This document shows, one piece after another, positions 7,785 to 16,482 of a stretch of DNA of 64,000 bases; within the stretch, counting starts at the first letter, position 1, and every line of letters starts with the position of its first letter. Where the stretch lies: NCBI GenBank assembly GCA_022769185.1, contig JALEKG010000024.1:1-64000 (forward strand), given 5' to 3'. The notes under the pieces are model-generated. The model was given only the letters and a program-made list of their open reading frames with translations. It was not told the DNA's origin and did no database searches. A program made the translations under genes and the position numbers. The stretch comes from Dorea sp. GTDB lineage: Bacteria; Bacillota; Clostridia; Lachnospirales; Lachnospiraceae.

Positions 7785-8285
7785 TTAGTGCTTCAGGCTC
7801 TTCTTATAGAAGTATAATACAATTTTTTCTAAATATCGCTTCAATACAATCTGTATCTCTTCTTTAGGATGGATTGGTTTCACCAGAATATTCGGAATTC
7901 CGGCACGTTTTGCTCCCCATACATCCGTAAAAAGCTGATCACCAATAAAAACCGTGCTGCTTCTGTCAGTCCCCATGATCTCCATTGCCTTGATATAATT
8001 CTTTGTCGAAGGTTTATGTGCATTGTAAATATAATCCACCTGCACATCTTTGTTAAACATCTCTACCCTGGGTTTCTGATTATTGGAAATCAGACAGCAA
8101 TGAAACCCGATGGTTTTGAGTCTGTCAAACAGCGCAATCGCTCTCTGATCCGCAGGCGCTCCGTGCGGTACCAATGTATTATCGATATCAAAAATCAGTC
8201 CTCTTACTCCTTCTTCATACAGTTTTTCAAAATCAATGACATACGTAGATGCCACATATTTATCCGGGAAAAATTGATCAAACAT
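7785..8285 (-). CDS. YqeG-family HAD phosphatase
   Basis: A 166-residue HAD subfamily IIIA phosphatase. The nucleophile motif DIDNTLV occurs at about residues 33-39, the second motif Ser/Thr in LISNN, and the acidic pair in GDQLFTDVWGA. The substrate of this family is not settled; in Bacillus the gene lies beside aroE, and here it follows the shikimate kinase fusion by one base (its Shine-Dalgarno lies in the end of that gene). This suggests co-expression with aromatic amino acid synthesis, though the link may be only positional. Confidence 0.88.
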   Translation of the reverse strand: MFDQFFPDKYVASTYVIDFEKLYEEGVRGLIFDIDNTLVPHGAPADQRAIALFDRLKTIGFHCCLISNNQKPRVEMFNKDVQVDYIYNAHKPSTKNYIKAMEIMGTDRSSTVFIGDQLFTDVWGAKRAGIPNILVKPIHPKEEIQIVLKRYLEKIVLYFYKKSLKH

Positions 8286-8286
8286 A

Positions 8287-9069
8287 TTACTCTTCCATCT
8301 CCTGCAGGCGTCTTACCAGTTCTTCACAGATCTGAAGAACCGTCTTATTATCTGTGTTAATAACAATATCTGCTGCCGCTTCGTACTTTCCACGACGCTT
8401 TTCCATCAGTTCCGATATTCCTTTTATGTTCTTTCTTCCATGAAGAACCGGTCTGTCATCACTGTCTTTGACTCGTTCATAAATGGTCTCCGGACTGGCC
8501 GTCAGAAGAACCACTTTCCCGTTTTTCTTCATCTCCGCCACATTCCGTTCCCGCATTGCTGCGCCCCCTCCACAGGAAATGATTACATTCTTGCGAGACT
8601 GCATTTCAATCAATAGATTCGTCTCAAGATCCCGGAAATATTCTTCCCCATAAGTTGAAAAAATATCCGGAATACTCATCTCTTCCCGTTCTGCGATTAC
8701 CTGATCCATCTCAACGATCTCCATATCAAACATTGTACTCAAATAATCAGAAACCGTTGATTTTCCGGCACCCATAAAGCCAATCAGCACAATATTATAA
8801 TCAAATAATTTCCTTGCCTGGATTCTCTTGCTGTTTTTCAGGATACATTCAAACACATTCCGGATTTCTTCTCTGTACTTCTGATCTGCTAATTTCTCAT
8901 CCAGCCTTTTCTTCTGCTTTTCTTCCTGCATCGGCTGTAAGATGGACATCCCATATTCTTCCTTATATGTCATCATCTTTTCTACGATTGCATTCCGTTC
9001 TGCCAAAGCGTCAATAATCTTATCATCGCACAGAGCCAGCTGTTCTCTGTACATCTCCAAATCATTCAT
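8287..9069 (-). CDS. aroK: Chorismate mutase-shikimate kinase fusion
   Basis: The N-terminal 85 residues form an AroQ-type chorismate mutase helix bundle (YREQLALCDDKIIDALAER, with Arg/Lys active-site candidates). Residues 92-260 are a shikimate kinase with P-loop GFMGAGKST (97-105), FRDLE (145-149), the glycine triad SCGGGA and the lid RPVL (206-209). The protein therefore combines two steps of aromatic synthesis: shikimate to shikimate-3-phosphate, and chorismate to prephenate. These are not consecutive reactions. It is directly followed by yqeG. The full shikimate set is not in this window. Both domains look intact. Confidence 0.9.
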   Translation of the reverse strand: MNDLEMYREQLALCDDKIIDALAERNAIVEKMMTYKEEYGMSILQPMQEEKQKKRLDEKLADQKYREEIRNVFECILKNSKRIQARKLFDYNIVLIGFMGAGKSTVSDYLSTMFDMEIVEMDQVIAEREEMSIPDIFSTYGEEYFRDLETNLLIEMQSRKNVIISCGGGAAMRERNVAEMKKNGKVVLLTASPETIYERVKDSDDRPVLHGRKNIKGISELMEKRRGKYEAAADIVINTDNKTVLQICEELVRRLQEMEE

Positions 9070-9191
9070 GTACTTTTCTCCTAATTTTCCACCTGTATAT
9101 CATTCCTATATTCGTGTGTATTATATCAGTATTCCAGATGTTTCGCAAGAAGAAAGCACCTGCCCTTTTTAAACCTCTGATTTGCGAAATA

Positions 9192-9225
9192 AGAACCACC
9201 AATCTCCATTTCGACCGGTGGTTCT
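9192..9225 (-). terminator. Hairpin terminator after the ABC permease gene
   Basis: Arms AGAACCACC (9192-9200) and GGTGGTTCT (9217-9225) lie just past the permease stop codon; a short T-rich run follows on the minus strand. Confidence 0.6.
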
Positions 9226-9237
9226 CTTCTCTTAAAA

Positions 9238-9894
9238 TTAAAACTCACGTTTCTCCATAATTCTTAATGATATCACCCCTGAGATTCCCAGCATCGCAGC
9301 CGCCAAGATCAACAGTACAATTATTCCTGCTCCAAAACTGACATGACTCATCTTTTCCAGTAATGTGCTGATATCTATAGAGGACCATTCTGCAAGTTTT
9401 ATTGCGGCAACTGCCACAACAAAGGCCAAAGCAAAGACTGCGATAAAAGCCATCCGACTCTTCTCTACCCCGAACTTTAACTGGAGCGGTATACTGACTG
9501 CAAGAATCAGACTCACGACCACCAGTGCCGCCATGCTGATTGCTGCCAGCTCATCCAGAGGCATTTCAATCTTTCTGATCCCACCGACAATATAACTGAG
9601 TACTGTAATCACAATCCATATAAACAGAGATGTAATTATTCCAAAAGTATATTTCTCTATAACATATCCTTTCCTGGTAATCGGAAGCGAGAACAGATAC
9701 ACTGCCCCATTATCATATTCATCGTAAGAAATCGTACTCATGGTGAACATAGAAAACATCATTGTCGTATAAGTAATCGTAAAGGATGGATTCTCGTTCG
9801 TAAGTAAAAACATAATACTGATTACCCCGATAACGACAAAAAACTGTTTCTGATTTTTCAGAAGTTTAAAATCTTTGATTAATAATCCTTTCAT
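9238..9894 (-). CDS. ABC-2 type transporter permease
   Basis: A 218-residue integral membrane protein with about six hydrophobic segments and the start MKGLLIKDFKLLKNQK typical of ABC-2 permeases. It carries a cytoplasmic-side SYDEYDNGAVYLFSLP segment seen in this class. Its ATG overlaps the stop codon of the ATPase gene by one base (TAATG), so the two are translationally coupled and form the exporter. The cargo is unknown; the GntR partner suggests an envelope-stress or antibiotic-responsive transporter like the Bacillus Ytr system. Confidence 0.85.
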   Translation of the reverse strand: MKGLLIKDFKLLKNQKQFFVVIGVISIMFLLTNENPSFTITYTTMMFSMFTMSTISYDEYDNGAVYLFSLPITRKGYVIEKYTFGIITSLFIWIVITVLSYIVGGIRKIEMPLDELAAISMAALVVVSLILAVSIPLQLKFGVEKSRMAFIAVFALAFVVAVAAIKLAEWSSIDISTLLEKMSHVSFGAGIIVLLILAAAMLGISGVISLRIMEKREF

Positions 9895-10739
9895 TATTCT
9901 TCACCTCGAATCATCATTGTAATCAATTCATCAATTGTTCCCTTTTCTATCACAATCTCCGGATAATTCTCACTGTAGAACTGTTTCTGATCCGTCAGAC
10001 AGACATATCCGAATTCTTCCTTTTTATGGCGCAAAACATAAGACCGATCCAGCTTCTCATATTGTTCTGGTGTAACCTTAAGTACTCCATATTCACTGAG
10101 CAGAACATCCGTCTCCTCATGCAAAACGATTTTTCCGTCATCAATCAAATAAAGGTCATCACAAAATCCTTCCAGATCACTGGAAATATGGGAGCTGATC
10201 AGTATGGTACGTTCCTCCTGCTCCATATATTCCCGTAAAAGATCCAGGATCGCATCCCTTGCAATCACATCCATCCCTGCTGTCGGCTCATCCAGAATCA
10301 ATAACCTTGCATTATGAGAAAGTGCCGCCAGAACCTGTAATTTCCGCTTCATTCCTGTAGAGAACTCTTTCAACTGTTTCTTCAATGGCAGTTTAAATTC
10401 TCTGCACTTCTCCAAAAACCATTTTTCTTCAAACTTTGTATACAGATTTCGAAGCATCGGAAGCAGATCATCGATACTCAGCCATCCACTGAATCCGGAA
10501 TCTGCAAGGACCACACCCATCTCTTCTCTGTCCCTTGCTGTCAATTCTGTTGCCGGCTTTCCCAGTATCGTTACTTCTCCTCCATCTGTGTGAATGAGGT
10601 TTAAAGCAGCCTTAAATGCAGTACTCTTTCCGGCACCGTTTGGTCCAATTAGTCCGGTCACACATCCTTTTCTGACTTCCATAGAACAATTTAATTCAAA
10701 ATCGTTATAACACTTTCTGACATTCTCCAATTTAAGCAT
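9894..10739 (-). CDS. ABC transporter ATP-binding protein
   Basis: This 281-residue nucleotide-binding subunit has the Walker A GPNGAGKS, signature FSTGMKRKLQ (a relaxed LSGGQ, usual for ABC-2 exporters), Walker B LLILDEPTAGMD and the switch His in SSH. The start is ATG at 10739 with GGAGGATTAAAGCG before it; that ribosome site is made of the last codons of the GntR gene four bases upstream. The C-terminal 70 residues after the ATPase core probably contact the permease or form a regulatory tail. Confidence 0.9.
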   Translation of the reverse strand: MLKLENVRKCYNDFELNCSMEVRKGCVTGLIGPNGAGKSTAFKAALNLIHTDGGEVTILGKPATELTARDREEMGVVLADSGFSGWLSIDDLLPMLRNLYTKFEEKWFLEKCREFKLPLKKQLKEFSTGMKRKLQVLAALSHNARLLILDEPTAGMDVIARDAILDLLREYMEQEERTILISSHISSDLEGFCDDLYLIDDGKIVLHEETDVLLSEYGVLKVTPEQYEKLDRSYVLRHKKEEFGYVCLTDQKQFYSENYPEIVIEKGTIDELITMMIRGEE

Positions 10740-10743
10740 CGCT

Positions 10744-11115
10744 TTAATCCTCCAAAACAATCTGAAATAACTCCGTAATTTCCTGATTACTCATACCACA
10801 GCTTCTGCCTTTTCGGATGGCCATTTCCAAATCAGCTTCTACTTCTTTTCTTTTCTCCTCCAGCATTAACTCCTGATTCGCACAGGTCACAAAACTTCCC
10901 TTCCCGTGAACCGTGAGAATAAACCCTTCCTCTTCCAGAGCATCATATGCTTTCTTTACAGTCAGTGCACTGACCTTGAGTTCCTTAGCTAAAGTACGAA
11001 CTGATAGGAGCATCGTCTCTTCCTGCAATTCCCCATGCATGATTTTCTCCTTGATCTGATCGCAGATCTGCTCATAAATAGGCTGCATGGAAGAATGATT
11101 GATAATTAAATTCAT
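10744..11115 (-). CDS. GntR-family regulator (YtrA type)
   Basis: A 123-residue regulator with a GntR winged helix over residues 10-75 (IYEQICDQIKEKIMHGEL, SVRTLAKELKVSALTVKKAYDALEEEGF) and only a short C-terminal tail. This is the layout of the YtrA subgroup, which controls neighbouring ABC transporters. It is the first gene of a three-gene operon with the ATPase and permease and presumably represses it. A region rich in AACTGT/ACAGTT repeats just upstream (about 11139-11185) could hold its operator. The effector is unknown. Confidence 0.88.
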   Translation of the reverse strand: MNLIINHSSMQPIYEQICDQIKEKIMHGELQEETMLLSVRTLAKELKVSALTVKKAYDALEEEGFILTVHGKGSFVTCANQELMLEEKRKEVEADLEMAIRKGRSCGMSNQEITELFQIVLED

Positions 11116-11138
11116 GTTACCCCTCCTTCGTTATAAAC

Positions 11139-11185
11139 AGTGTATAACAGTTTCAAACTGTTGTCAACTGTTTTATTCTGTTTAT
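11139..11185 (-). promoter_or_regulatory. Repeated ACAGTTT/AACTGT motifs upstream of the GntR gene
   Basis: Within about 45 bases the motif recurs as ACAGTTT, AAACTG, CAACTG and CTGTTTTATTCTGTTT, immediately ahead of the GntR start. This is a plausible autoregulatory operator and -35/-10 zone. The exact site is not resolved. Confidence 0.35.
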
Positions 11186-11198
11186 CAAAAATAATAAA

Positions 11199-11290
11199 AA
11201 AAGATGCGAAAACACCATCCTGCAGTCTGGCGTTTTCGCATCTTTTAAATTTTTACGTTTTCAGGCGGCCGGAACCTTTTTCCCGGCGCC
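11199..11290 (-). terminator. Tandem hairpins ending the ilvE transcript
   Basis: Just past the ilvE stop is a GC-rich hairpin (arms 11264-11272 and 11283-11290). A second, stronger one follows with arms AAAAGATGCGAAAAC and GTTTTCGCATCTTTT (11199-11246) and a U-run on the minus strand. Confidence 0.8.
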
Positions 11291-11307
11291 ACTTAAGACT
11301 CCACTTA

Positions 11308-12333
11308 TTAACAGATCTTGCAGATCCATCCTTCTGGTGCTTCAATGCGTCCCATCTGGATTCCTGTTAATGTATCATACAATTTCTTGGTTACTGGTCC
11401 CATCTCATCCATTCCGCTTGGGAAACAGATCTCTTTACCATGGTCAACAATCTTTCCTACCGGAGAGATAACAGCTGCTGTTCCGCAAAGACCACACTCT
11501 GCAAAGTCTTTCAGTTCATCTAAGTATACTTCTCTTTCTTCTACTTCTAACCCAAGATAATGCTCTGCAACATACATCAGAGAACGTCTTGTGATAGATG
11601 GAAGAATTGTAGAAGATTTCGGTGTTACTACTTTATTGTCCTTCGTAATAAATAAGAAGTTTGCTCCGCCTGTCTCTTCTACTTTTGTTCTCGTAGCAGC
11701 ATCCAGATACATATTCTCATCATATCCTTCTGCGTGAGCGGTTACAATTGCATGAAGACTCATTGCATAGTTCAGTCCTGCCTTTACATGGCCCGTTCCA
11801 TGCGGTGCCGCACGGTCAAAATCTGATACTTTAATCGTAATCGGTTTTGCGCCACCCTTAAAGTATGGGCCAACTGGTGTTGTAAACATACGGAACTGAT
11901 ATTCATCTGCTGGTTTTACACCAATGACCGGATTTGATCCGAACATATATGGTCTTACATACAAAGTTGCCCCTGATCCATATGGCGGAACATATGCCGC
12001 ATTCGCTTCTACGACCTGCTTGACCGCATCAATAAATCTATCTTCCGGAAATACCGGCATCTCCAGTCTTGCTGCAGAACTTGCTAATCTGCTTGCATTC
12101 AGATCCGGGCGAAATGTTACGATATGACCATCCTCTGTTGTATACGCCTTCAGACCTTCAAAACATGTCTGCGCATATTGAAGTACACCAGCACATTCAT
12201 TAATGACAATATTTGCATCGGAGGTAAGGGTACCTTCATCCCACTTTCCATTCTTATAATTGGAAACGTATCTCTTATCTGTCTGCATATAACCAAATCC
12301 AAGATTTGACCAGTCAATATTTTTCTTTTCCAT
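11308..12333 (-). CDS. ilvE: Branched-chain amino acid aminotransferase
   Basis: This 341-residue fold-type IV PLP enzyme catalyses the last step of leucine, isoleucine and valine synthesis by moving an amino group from glutamate to the 2-keto acid. The PLP Lys lies in GHVKAGLNYA, and other family marks are VRPYMFGS, DAATRTKVEETGGAN and GTAAVISPV. The length and the start MEKKNIDWSNLGFGY match the BCAT group II of Clostridia. The Shine-Dalgarno GGACGGAGG precedes the start. It follows ilvBN at 111 bases, so it may be in the same operon or have its own promoter. Confidence 0.95.
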   Translation of the reverse strand: MEKKNIDWSNLGFGYMQTDKRYVSNYKNGKWDEGTLTSDANIVINECAGVLQYAQTCFEGLKAYTTEDGHIVTFRPDLNASRLASSAARLEMPVFPEDRFIDAVKQVVEANAAYVPPYGSGATLYVRPYMFGSNPVIGVKPADEYQFRMFTTPVGPYFKGGAKPITIKVSDFDRAAPHGTGHVKAGLNYAMSLHAIVTAHAEGYDENMYLDAATRTKVEETGGANFLFITKDNKVVTPKSSTILPSITRRSLMYVAEHYLGLEVEEREVYLDELKDFAECGLCGTAAVISPVGKIVDHGKEICFPSGMDEMGPVTKKLYDTLTGIQMGRIEAPEGWICKIC

Positions 12334-12444
12334 TGTATATTCCTCCGTCCTTTAACAACTGATTTATTACCTTCGTCTATTATAATACGTCACTATGCAA
12401 AATTCAAGAGTGCACTCTGTTTTTTATATAATAGATTTCATCTC

Positions 12445-12954
12445 CTACCGCTCCATCATGCTTATGGATTCAATTCCGACACTTCCGCCCCGGACTACTT
12501 CGATACTCTTGAATTCTTCTTTCATTAATTTAATCACTGCATCATTTTTTGTCGCTGTCTGCACGAACTCAAGCAAAAGACTGTCTTTTCCATAATCAAT
12601 GACTTTTGCTTTAAATGTCTCCGCGATCTGAAAACACTCTACCTTATCTTCCGGTGTACATTTTCGCACTTTTACATACAAGATTTCTTTCATTCTTACA
12701 AATACATCTGTAAAATCGATTACTTTAATGACCTCCACCAGACGGTTCAGTTGTTTTTTAATCTGTTCAAATGTTTCATCATCACTGACAGTAGCAATCG
12801 TCATCCTGGATATCGTCGGATCTTCCGTTGTTCCAACAGTCAGACTGTCCAGATTATAAGATTTTCCCGAGAAGAGTCCGGATATCTTGGAAAGAACACC
12901 AACCTGGTTCTCCACATAAAGAGAAATCCAGCGTTTTTTCATATTATTACTCAT
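12445..12954 (-). CDS. ilvN: Acetolactate synthase small (regulatory) subunit
   Basis: This 169-residue regulatory subunit activates IlvB and confers feedback inhibition by valine. An N-terminal ACT domain (WISLYVENQVGVLSKISGLFSGKSYNL, cut here into shorter motifs: VENQVGVLSKI) spans residues 8-80, and a C-terminal ALS-SSU domain follows (VIDYGKDSLLLEFVQT). The start MSNNMKK is favoured because AAGGAG is at normal distance; an in-frame ATG nine codons upstream is not supported. It begins 36 bases after ilvB and belongs to its T-box-controlled transcript. Confidence 0.93.
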   Translation of the reverse strand: MSNNMKKRWISLYVENQVGVLSKISGLFSGKSYNLDSLTVGTTEDPTISRMTIATVSDDETFEQIKKQLNRLVEVIKVIDFTDVFVRMKEILYVKVRKCTPEDKVECFQIAETFKAKVIDYGKDSLLLEFVQTATKNDAVIKLMKEEFKSIEVVRGGSVGIESISMMER

Positions 12955-12990
12955 AATTATTTCTCCTTTCAAAACAATCAAATACCCACA

Positions 12991-14712
12991 CTAACAATCC
13001 AAAATCATATCTTCCAGAGTTCCTCCCGGCTGGATCATCGGATAAACCAGATCTTCCGGATCAATATCAAACTCTATCACATATGGTATCTTCTTGCTCT
13101 TCATTGCTTCACGGAACGCAGGTTCAATCTCTTCCTTGTTCGTAACATGAATGCCCTTTGCTCCATAGCTTTCTGCCAGCTTCATAAAATCCGGAGTATA
13201 TGGAGGACACTCTACTTCGCCACATTTTCCTCTGCATGCTGCACCGGAACGCAGGCAGGTCATGGAATAACGCTTTCCATAAAATAATTTCTGCCACTGA
13301 CGGACCATTCCGAGATTATTGTTATTGAAAATACAACAGATAATTGGAAGTTCCTCCAGTACTGCAGTTGCCAGTTCCTGGCTGTTCATCTGCATTCCAC
13401 CATCACCTGAAATAGAAATAACCGGTGTATCCGGATTACCGATTTTAGCTCCGATTGCTCCCGGAAGTCCATATCCCATTGTTCCAAGTCCACCAGACAT
13501 CAAAAGCTTCTTTTTCTCAGTGATTTCTATAAACTGAGCTGTAAACATCTGATGCTGTCCGACATCCGTTACAATGATCGCCTCATCAAAAACACGGTTG
13601 ATGGTTTCGATGACGTCCTGCGGTGTCATGATCGGTTTCTTCTTCATTGTAAGAGGATGTTCTATTTTCCACTCACCAACTTCATCCAGCCATTTCTTAG
13701 TATTACATTCGGTTACATACTCCAGCATCTTTGTGATTGCTTCTTTTGCATCTGCGACGATCGGTACGTCCACCTGTACATTCTTTGAGATTGCCGCCGT
13801 GTCAATATCAATATGTACAATCTGCGCACGCGGTGCAAAAGAATGCAGTTTTCCGGTAATCCGGTCATTGAATCTGGTTCCGATGGAAAACAGCAGATCA
13901 CATTCATTCACCGCCATATTGCAGGCATACGCTCCATGCATTCCGAGATTTCCTACATACAGCGGATGATTTGTCGGAATTGCACCTCTTCCCATTACTG
14001 TCGTAACAACTGGAACATTTGTCTTTTCTACCAGCTCAGTAAATTCCTTATTTGCATGTGCGATATTTACCCCGCCTCCTGCCAGAAATAACGGTCTTTC
14101 TGCCTTCGCAAGCATCTTGATTGCTCGTTTCAGCTGACCGATATGAACGTGTGTATTCGGCTTATATCCTCTGATATTAACCTCTGTTGGATACTCTGCA
14201 TCCCCCATCTCTGCCATCACGTCCTTCGGCAGGTCAATGAGAACCGGCCCCGGTCTTCCAGTTCTTGCAATATAGAACGCTTCCTTAATAATTCTCCCCA
14301 GATCCTCTCTGTTCCGTACAGTCACCCCATACTTGGTAATGCTTCTGGTAATTCCCACAATATCAACTTCCTGAAAAGCATCATTTCCGATCAGATGCCT
14401 TGCAACCTGTCCGGTAAAACATACCAGAGGAACACTGTCATAATACGCTGTCGCCAGCCCTGTCACAAGATTCGTTGCCCCAGGACCGCTGGTTACCAGG
14501 CAGACGCCAACTTTTCCAGTAGAACGGGCATAAGCATCTGCTTCATGTACCAGAGCCACTTCCTGTCTGGGAAGTATAACTTTTGTATAATCCTGTTTAT
14601 ACAATTCATCACTAATATCAATTGTGCATGCCCCCGGATACCCAAATATAGTATCTACGCCTTCTTCCTTCAGTGCCTTTACTAATAATTTGTTTCCACT
14701 GATTTTTCTCAT
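12991..14712 (-). CDS. ilvB: Acetolactate synthase large (catalytic) subunit
   Basis: This 573-residue ThDP-dependent enzyme joins two pyruvates into acetolactate, or pyruvate plus 2-oxobutyrate, the first common step of branched-chain amino acid synthesis. Seen are the N-terminal GYPGACTIDISDEL (ThDP Glu region replaced by this clostridial variant), LVTSGPGATN, the FAD-type central domain, and the ThDP motif ISGDGGMQMNSQELATAV. A Cys-rich insert lies before the C-terminus (CLRSGAACRGKCGEVECPPY). The RBS is AGGAGG. Upstream lies a T-box leader, so expression should rise when charged tRNA is scarce. Confidence 0.95.
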   Translation of the reverse strand: MRKISGNKLLVKALKEEGVDTIFGYPGACTIDISDELYKQDYTKVILPRQEVALVHEADAYARSTGKVGVCLVTSGPGATNLVTGLATAYYDSVPLVCFTGQVARHLIGNDAFQEVDIVGITRSITKYGVTVRNREDLGRIIKEAFYIARTGRPGPVLIDLPKDVMAEMGDAEYPTEVNIRGYKPNTHVHIGQLKRAIKMLAKAERPLFLAGGGVNIAHANKEFTELVEKTNVPVVTTVMGRGAIPTNHPLYVGNLGMHGAYACNMAVNECDLLFSIGTRFNDRITGKLHSFAPRAQIVHIDIDTAAISKNVQVDVPIVADAKEAITKMLEYVTECNTKKWLDEVGEWKIEHPLTMKKKPIMTPQDVIETINRVFDEAIIVTDVGQHQMFTAQFIEITEKKKLLMSGGLGTMGYGLPGAIGAKIGNPDTPVISISGDGGMQMNSQELATAVLEELPIICCIFNNNNLGMVRQWQKLFYGKRYSMTCLRSGAACRGKCGEVECPPYTPDFMKLAESYGAKGIHVTNKEEIEPAFREAMKSKKIPYVIEFDIDPEDLVYPMIQPGGTLEDMILDC

Positions 14713-14810
14713 ATTACATACCTCCTGTTTTTCAAAGGTGTTATTATTCTATTCCGGACATCTCATAACAAACAGATTTTACTTTACTGAATCAAAATTC
14801 CTCATAGAGT

Positions 14811-15105
14811 AAAAAAAACCCTAAGCAAATGCTCAGGGCGAATGATCCATCCGTGTTACCACCTAATTTCAGAGAAGAAATTCTCTGCACTCTGCCGGTA
14901 CAGAAGCAAACTGTAACTCTTCGATACCGCTCCCCCGTAACGCTGGGACTGCGTTGAAGTCTACTCAAATCACATTCCGAAGATTCTTTCGGTTCACTGC
15001 TCAGAGGCTACTTCCATAAGTCCTTCTCGAAGATTTTCACCTGCCATCTTCTCTCTTTGCTTCCGGAATTTATGTACCCCTCCTCGTCATAGCATTTGTC
15101 TGAAT
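14811..15105 (-). promoter_or_regulatory. T-box leader of ilvB
   Basis: On the minus strand the leader carries the conserved T-box sequence AGGTGGTAACACGG (complement of 14851-14864) followed by a terminator stem CCCTGAGC/GCTTAGGG and eight U (14811-14838). Upstream is a long Stem I with the GGTGAA distal-loop motif. The UGGU of the T-box would pair with a tRNA 3' end ACCA, so the cognate tRNA has an A discriminator, as tRNAs for Leu, Ile and Val do. A possible specifier is CTT (Leu), complement of 15018-15020, but this was picked by eye and is uncertain. Confidence 0.92.
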
Positions 15106-15116
15106 AATTATCCTAT

Positions 15117-15146
15117 ATTATATTTGATTTTACTAATAAATGTCAA
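15117..15146 (-). promoter_or_regulatory. Sigma-A promoter for the ilvB T-box leader
   Basis: On the minus strand, TTGACA (complement of 15141-15146) and TATAAT (complement of 15117-15122) match the consensus exactly and are 18 bases apart. The expected start of transcription, about 15110, is just upstream of the T-box Stem I. Confidence 0.85.
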
Positions 15147-15341
15147 CCGTTTTTTATTGCATGATATTGATGTATTTTAATGTATTTTCAAACAAATTTA
15201 TAACATTTCACAATGTATGTATAAAAATAATGACTTTTTTCATGTATTTTTTTGCTTTTTTTTATTTTTTTGCATGAAACTATAGCAAATTTTCATAAAA
15301 AATTATACAATATATTTACTAGAAGTAAGGGAGGATTTATC
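15147..15341 (+). other. AT-rich leader region upstream of glgC
   Basis: This stretch holds long T and A runs and no open frame worth calling. It must contain the glgC promoter, but no well-spaced -35/-10 pair is evident. A TATACAAT near 15305 is a weak -10 candidate. The runs of T could affect transcription start or stability. Confidence 0.4.
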
Positions 15342-16481
15342 ATGAAACAAAACAGTATGTTAGCGATGATATTAGCCGGTGGTAGAGGCTCACGTCTTCA
15401 CGAACTGACAAATAAAGTTGCAAAGCCCGCCGTTTCTTATGGCGGAAAATACCGTATCATTGATTTCCCACTCAGCAACTGTGCAAATAGTGGAATTGAC
15501 GTGGTCGGTGTATTGACACAATATGAATCTATTCTTTTAAACAGCTATGTTGCCGCAGGAAGACGGTGGGGACTTGATGCTAAAAATAGCGGAGTCTTTG
15601 TTCTTCCTCCTCGTGAAAAGGCAGATGCCAATCTTGATGTATATCGCGGAACTGCAGATGCAATTTCCCAGAATATCGATTTCATTGACTCCTATTCGCC
15701 AGATTATATTCTTATTCTTTCTGGTGACCATATTTACAAAATGAATTACGACAAAATGCTGGAAGAACATAAAGCACAGAATGCAGATGCAACAATTGCC
15801 GTTATCGAAGTACCAATGAAAGAAGCCAGCCGTTTTGGTATCATGAATACAGATGAGACCGGACGGATCGTAGAATTTGAAGAAAAACCGCCACAGCCGA
15901 AGAGCAATCTTGCTTCTATGGGTATTTATATTTTCAACTGGAAACTGCTTCGCAAAATGTTGATTGCAGACATGAAAGACCCTGATTCTAACCATGACTT
16001 TGGAAAAGATATTATCCCAAATCTTTTGAATGATGGCAAGAAATTATACGCTTATAAATTCAAAGGCTACTGGAAGGATGTAGGAACTATTGATTCCCTG
16101 TGGGAAGCAAATATGGATCTGCTCGACAAGAACAACGAACTTGATTTAAATGACCCATCCTGGAAAATCTACACGGAAGATGTTACCTGTCTTCCACAGT
16201 ACATAGGATCTAACGCAAAGATTAACCGTGCATTCATCACTCAGGGCTGTGTGATTGAGGGAGAAGTTACAAATTCCGTACTATTCACCGGTGCAAAAGT
16301 CGGTGCAGGTGCCAAGATTATTGACAGTGTTCTGATGCCAGGTGTTGTCGTTGAAGATGGTGCCACAGTTACACGTGCACTGGTAGCTGATAATGTAAAA
16401 ATCGGCGCAGGTGCTGTAGTCGGTGATGCTGACAGTGAGCACATCGAACTGATTTCAAAACGTGTAAAGGGGGTAGAATAA
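15342..16481 (+). CDS. glgC: Glucose-1-phosphate adenylyltransferase, catalytic subunit
   Basis: This 379-residue enzyme makes ADP-glucose from glucose-1-phosphate and ATP, the committed step of glycogen synthesis. Present are the nucleotide-binding loop [13 protein letters not shown], the [15 protein letters not shown] segment, the catalytic SGDHIYKM, the Glc-1-P site EEKPPQP, and a left-handed beta-helix C-terminal domain ([20 protein letters not shown]). The ATG at 15342 has GGGAGGA ahead; an in-frame ATG 30 codons earlier encodes a Phe/Ile-rich stretch and is rejected. glgD starts one base after its stop. Confidence 0.95.
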   Translation: MKQNSMLAMILAGGRGSRLHELTNKVAKPAVSYGGKYRIIDFPLSNCANSGIDVVGVLTQYESILLNSYVAAGRRWGLDAKNSGVFVLPPREKADANLDVYRGTADAISQNIDFIDSYSPDYILILSGDHIYKMNYDKMLEEHKAQNADATIAVIEVPMKEASRFGIMNTDETGRIVEFEEKPPQPKSNLASMGIYIFNWKLLRKMLIADMKDPDSNHDFGKDIIPNLLNDGKKLYAYKFKGYWKDVGTIDSLWEANMDLLDKNNELDLNDPSWKIYTEDVTCLPQYIGSNAKINRAFITQGCVIEGEVTNSVLFTGAKVGAGAKIIDSVLMPGVVVEDGATVTRALVADNVKIGAGAVVGDADSEHIELISKRVKGVE

Positions 16482-16482
16482 T

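Noticed and set aside
12991..14712. Possibility that IlvB is a catabolic acetolactate synthase
   Set aside because: It is coupled to ilvN with an ACT domain and controlled by a T-box, which fits the biosynthetic enzyme.
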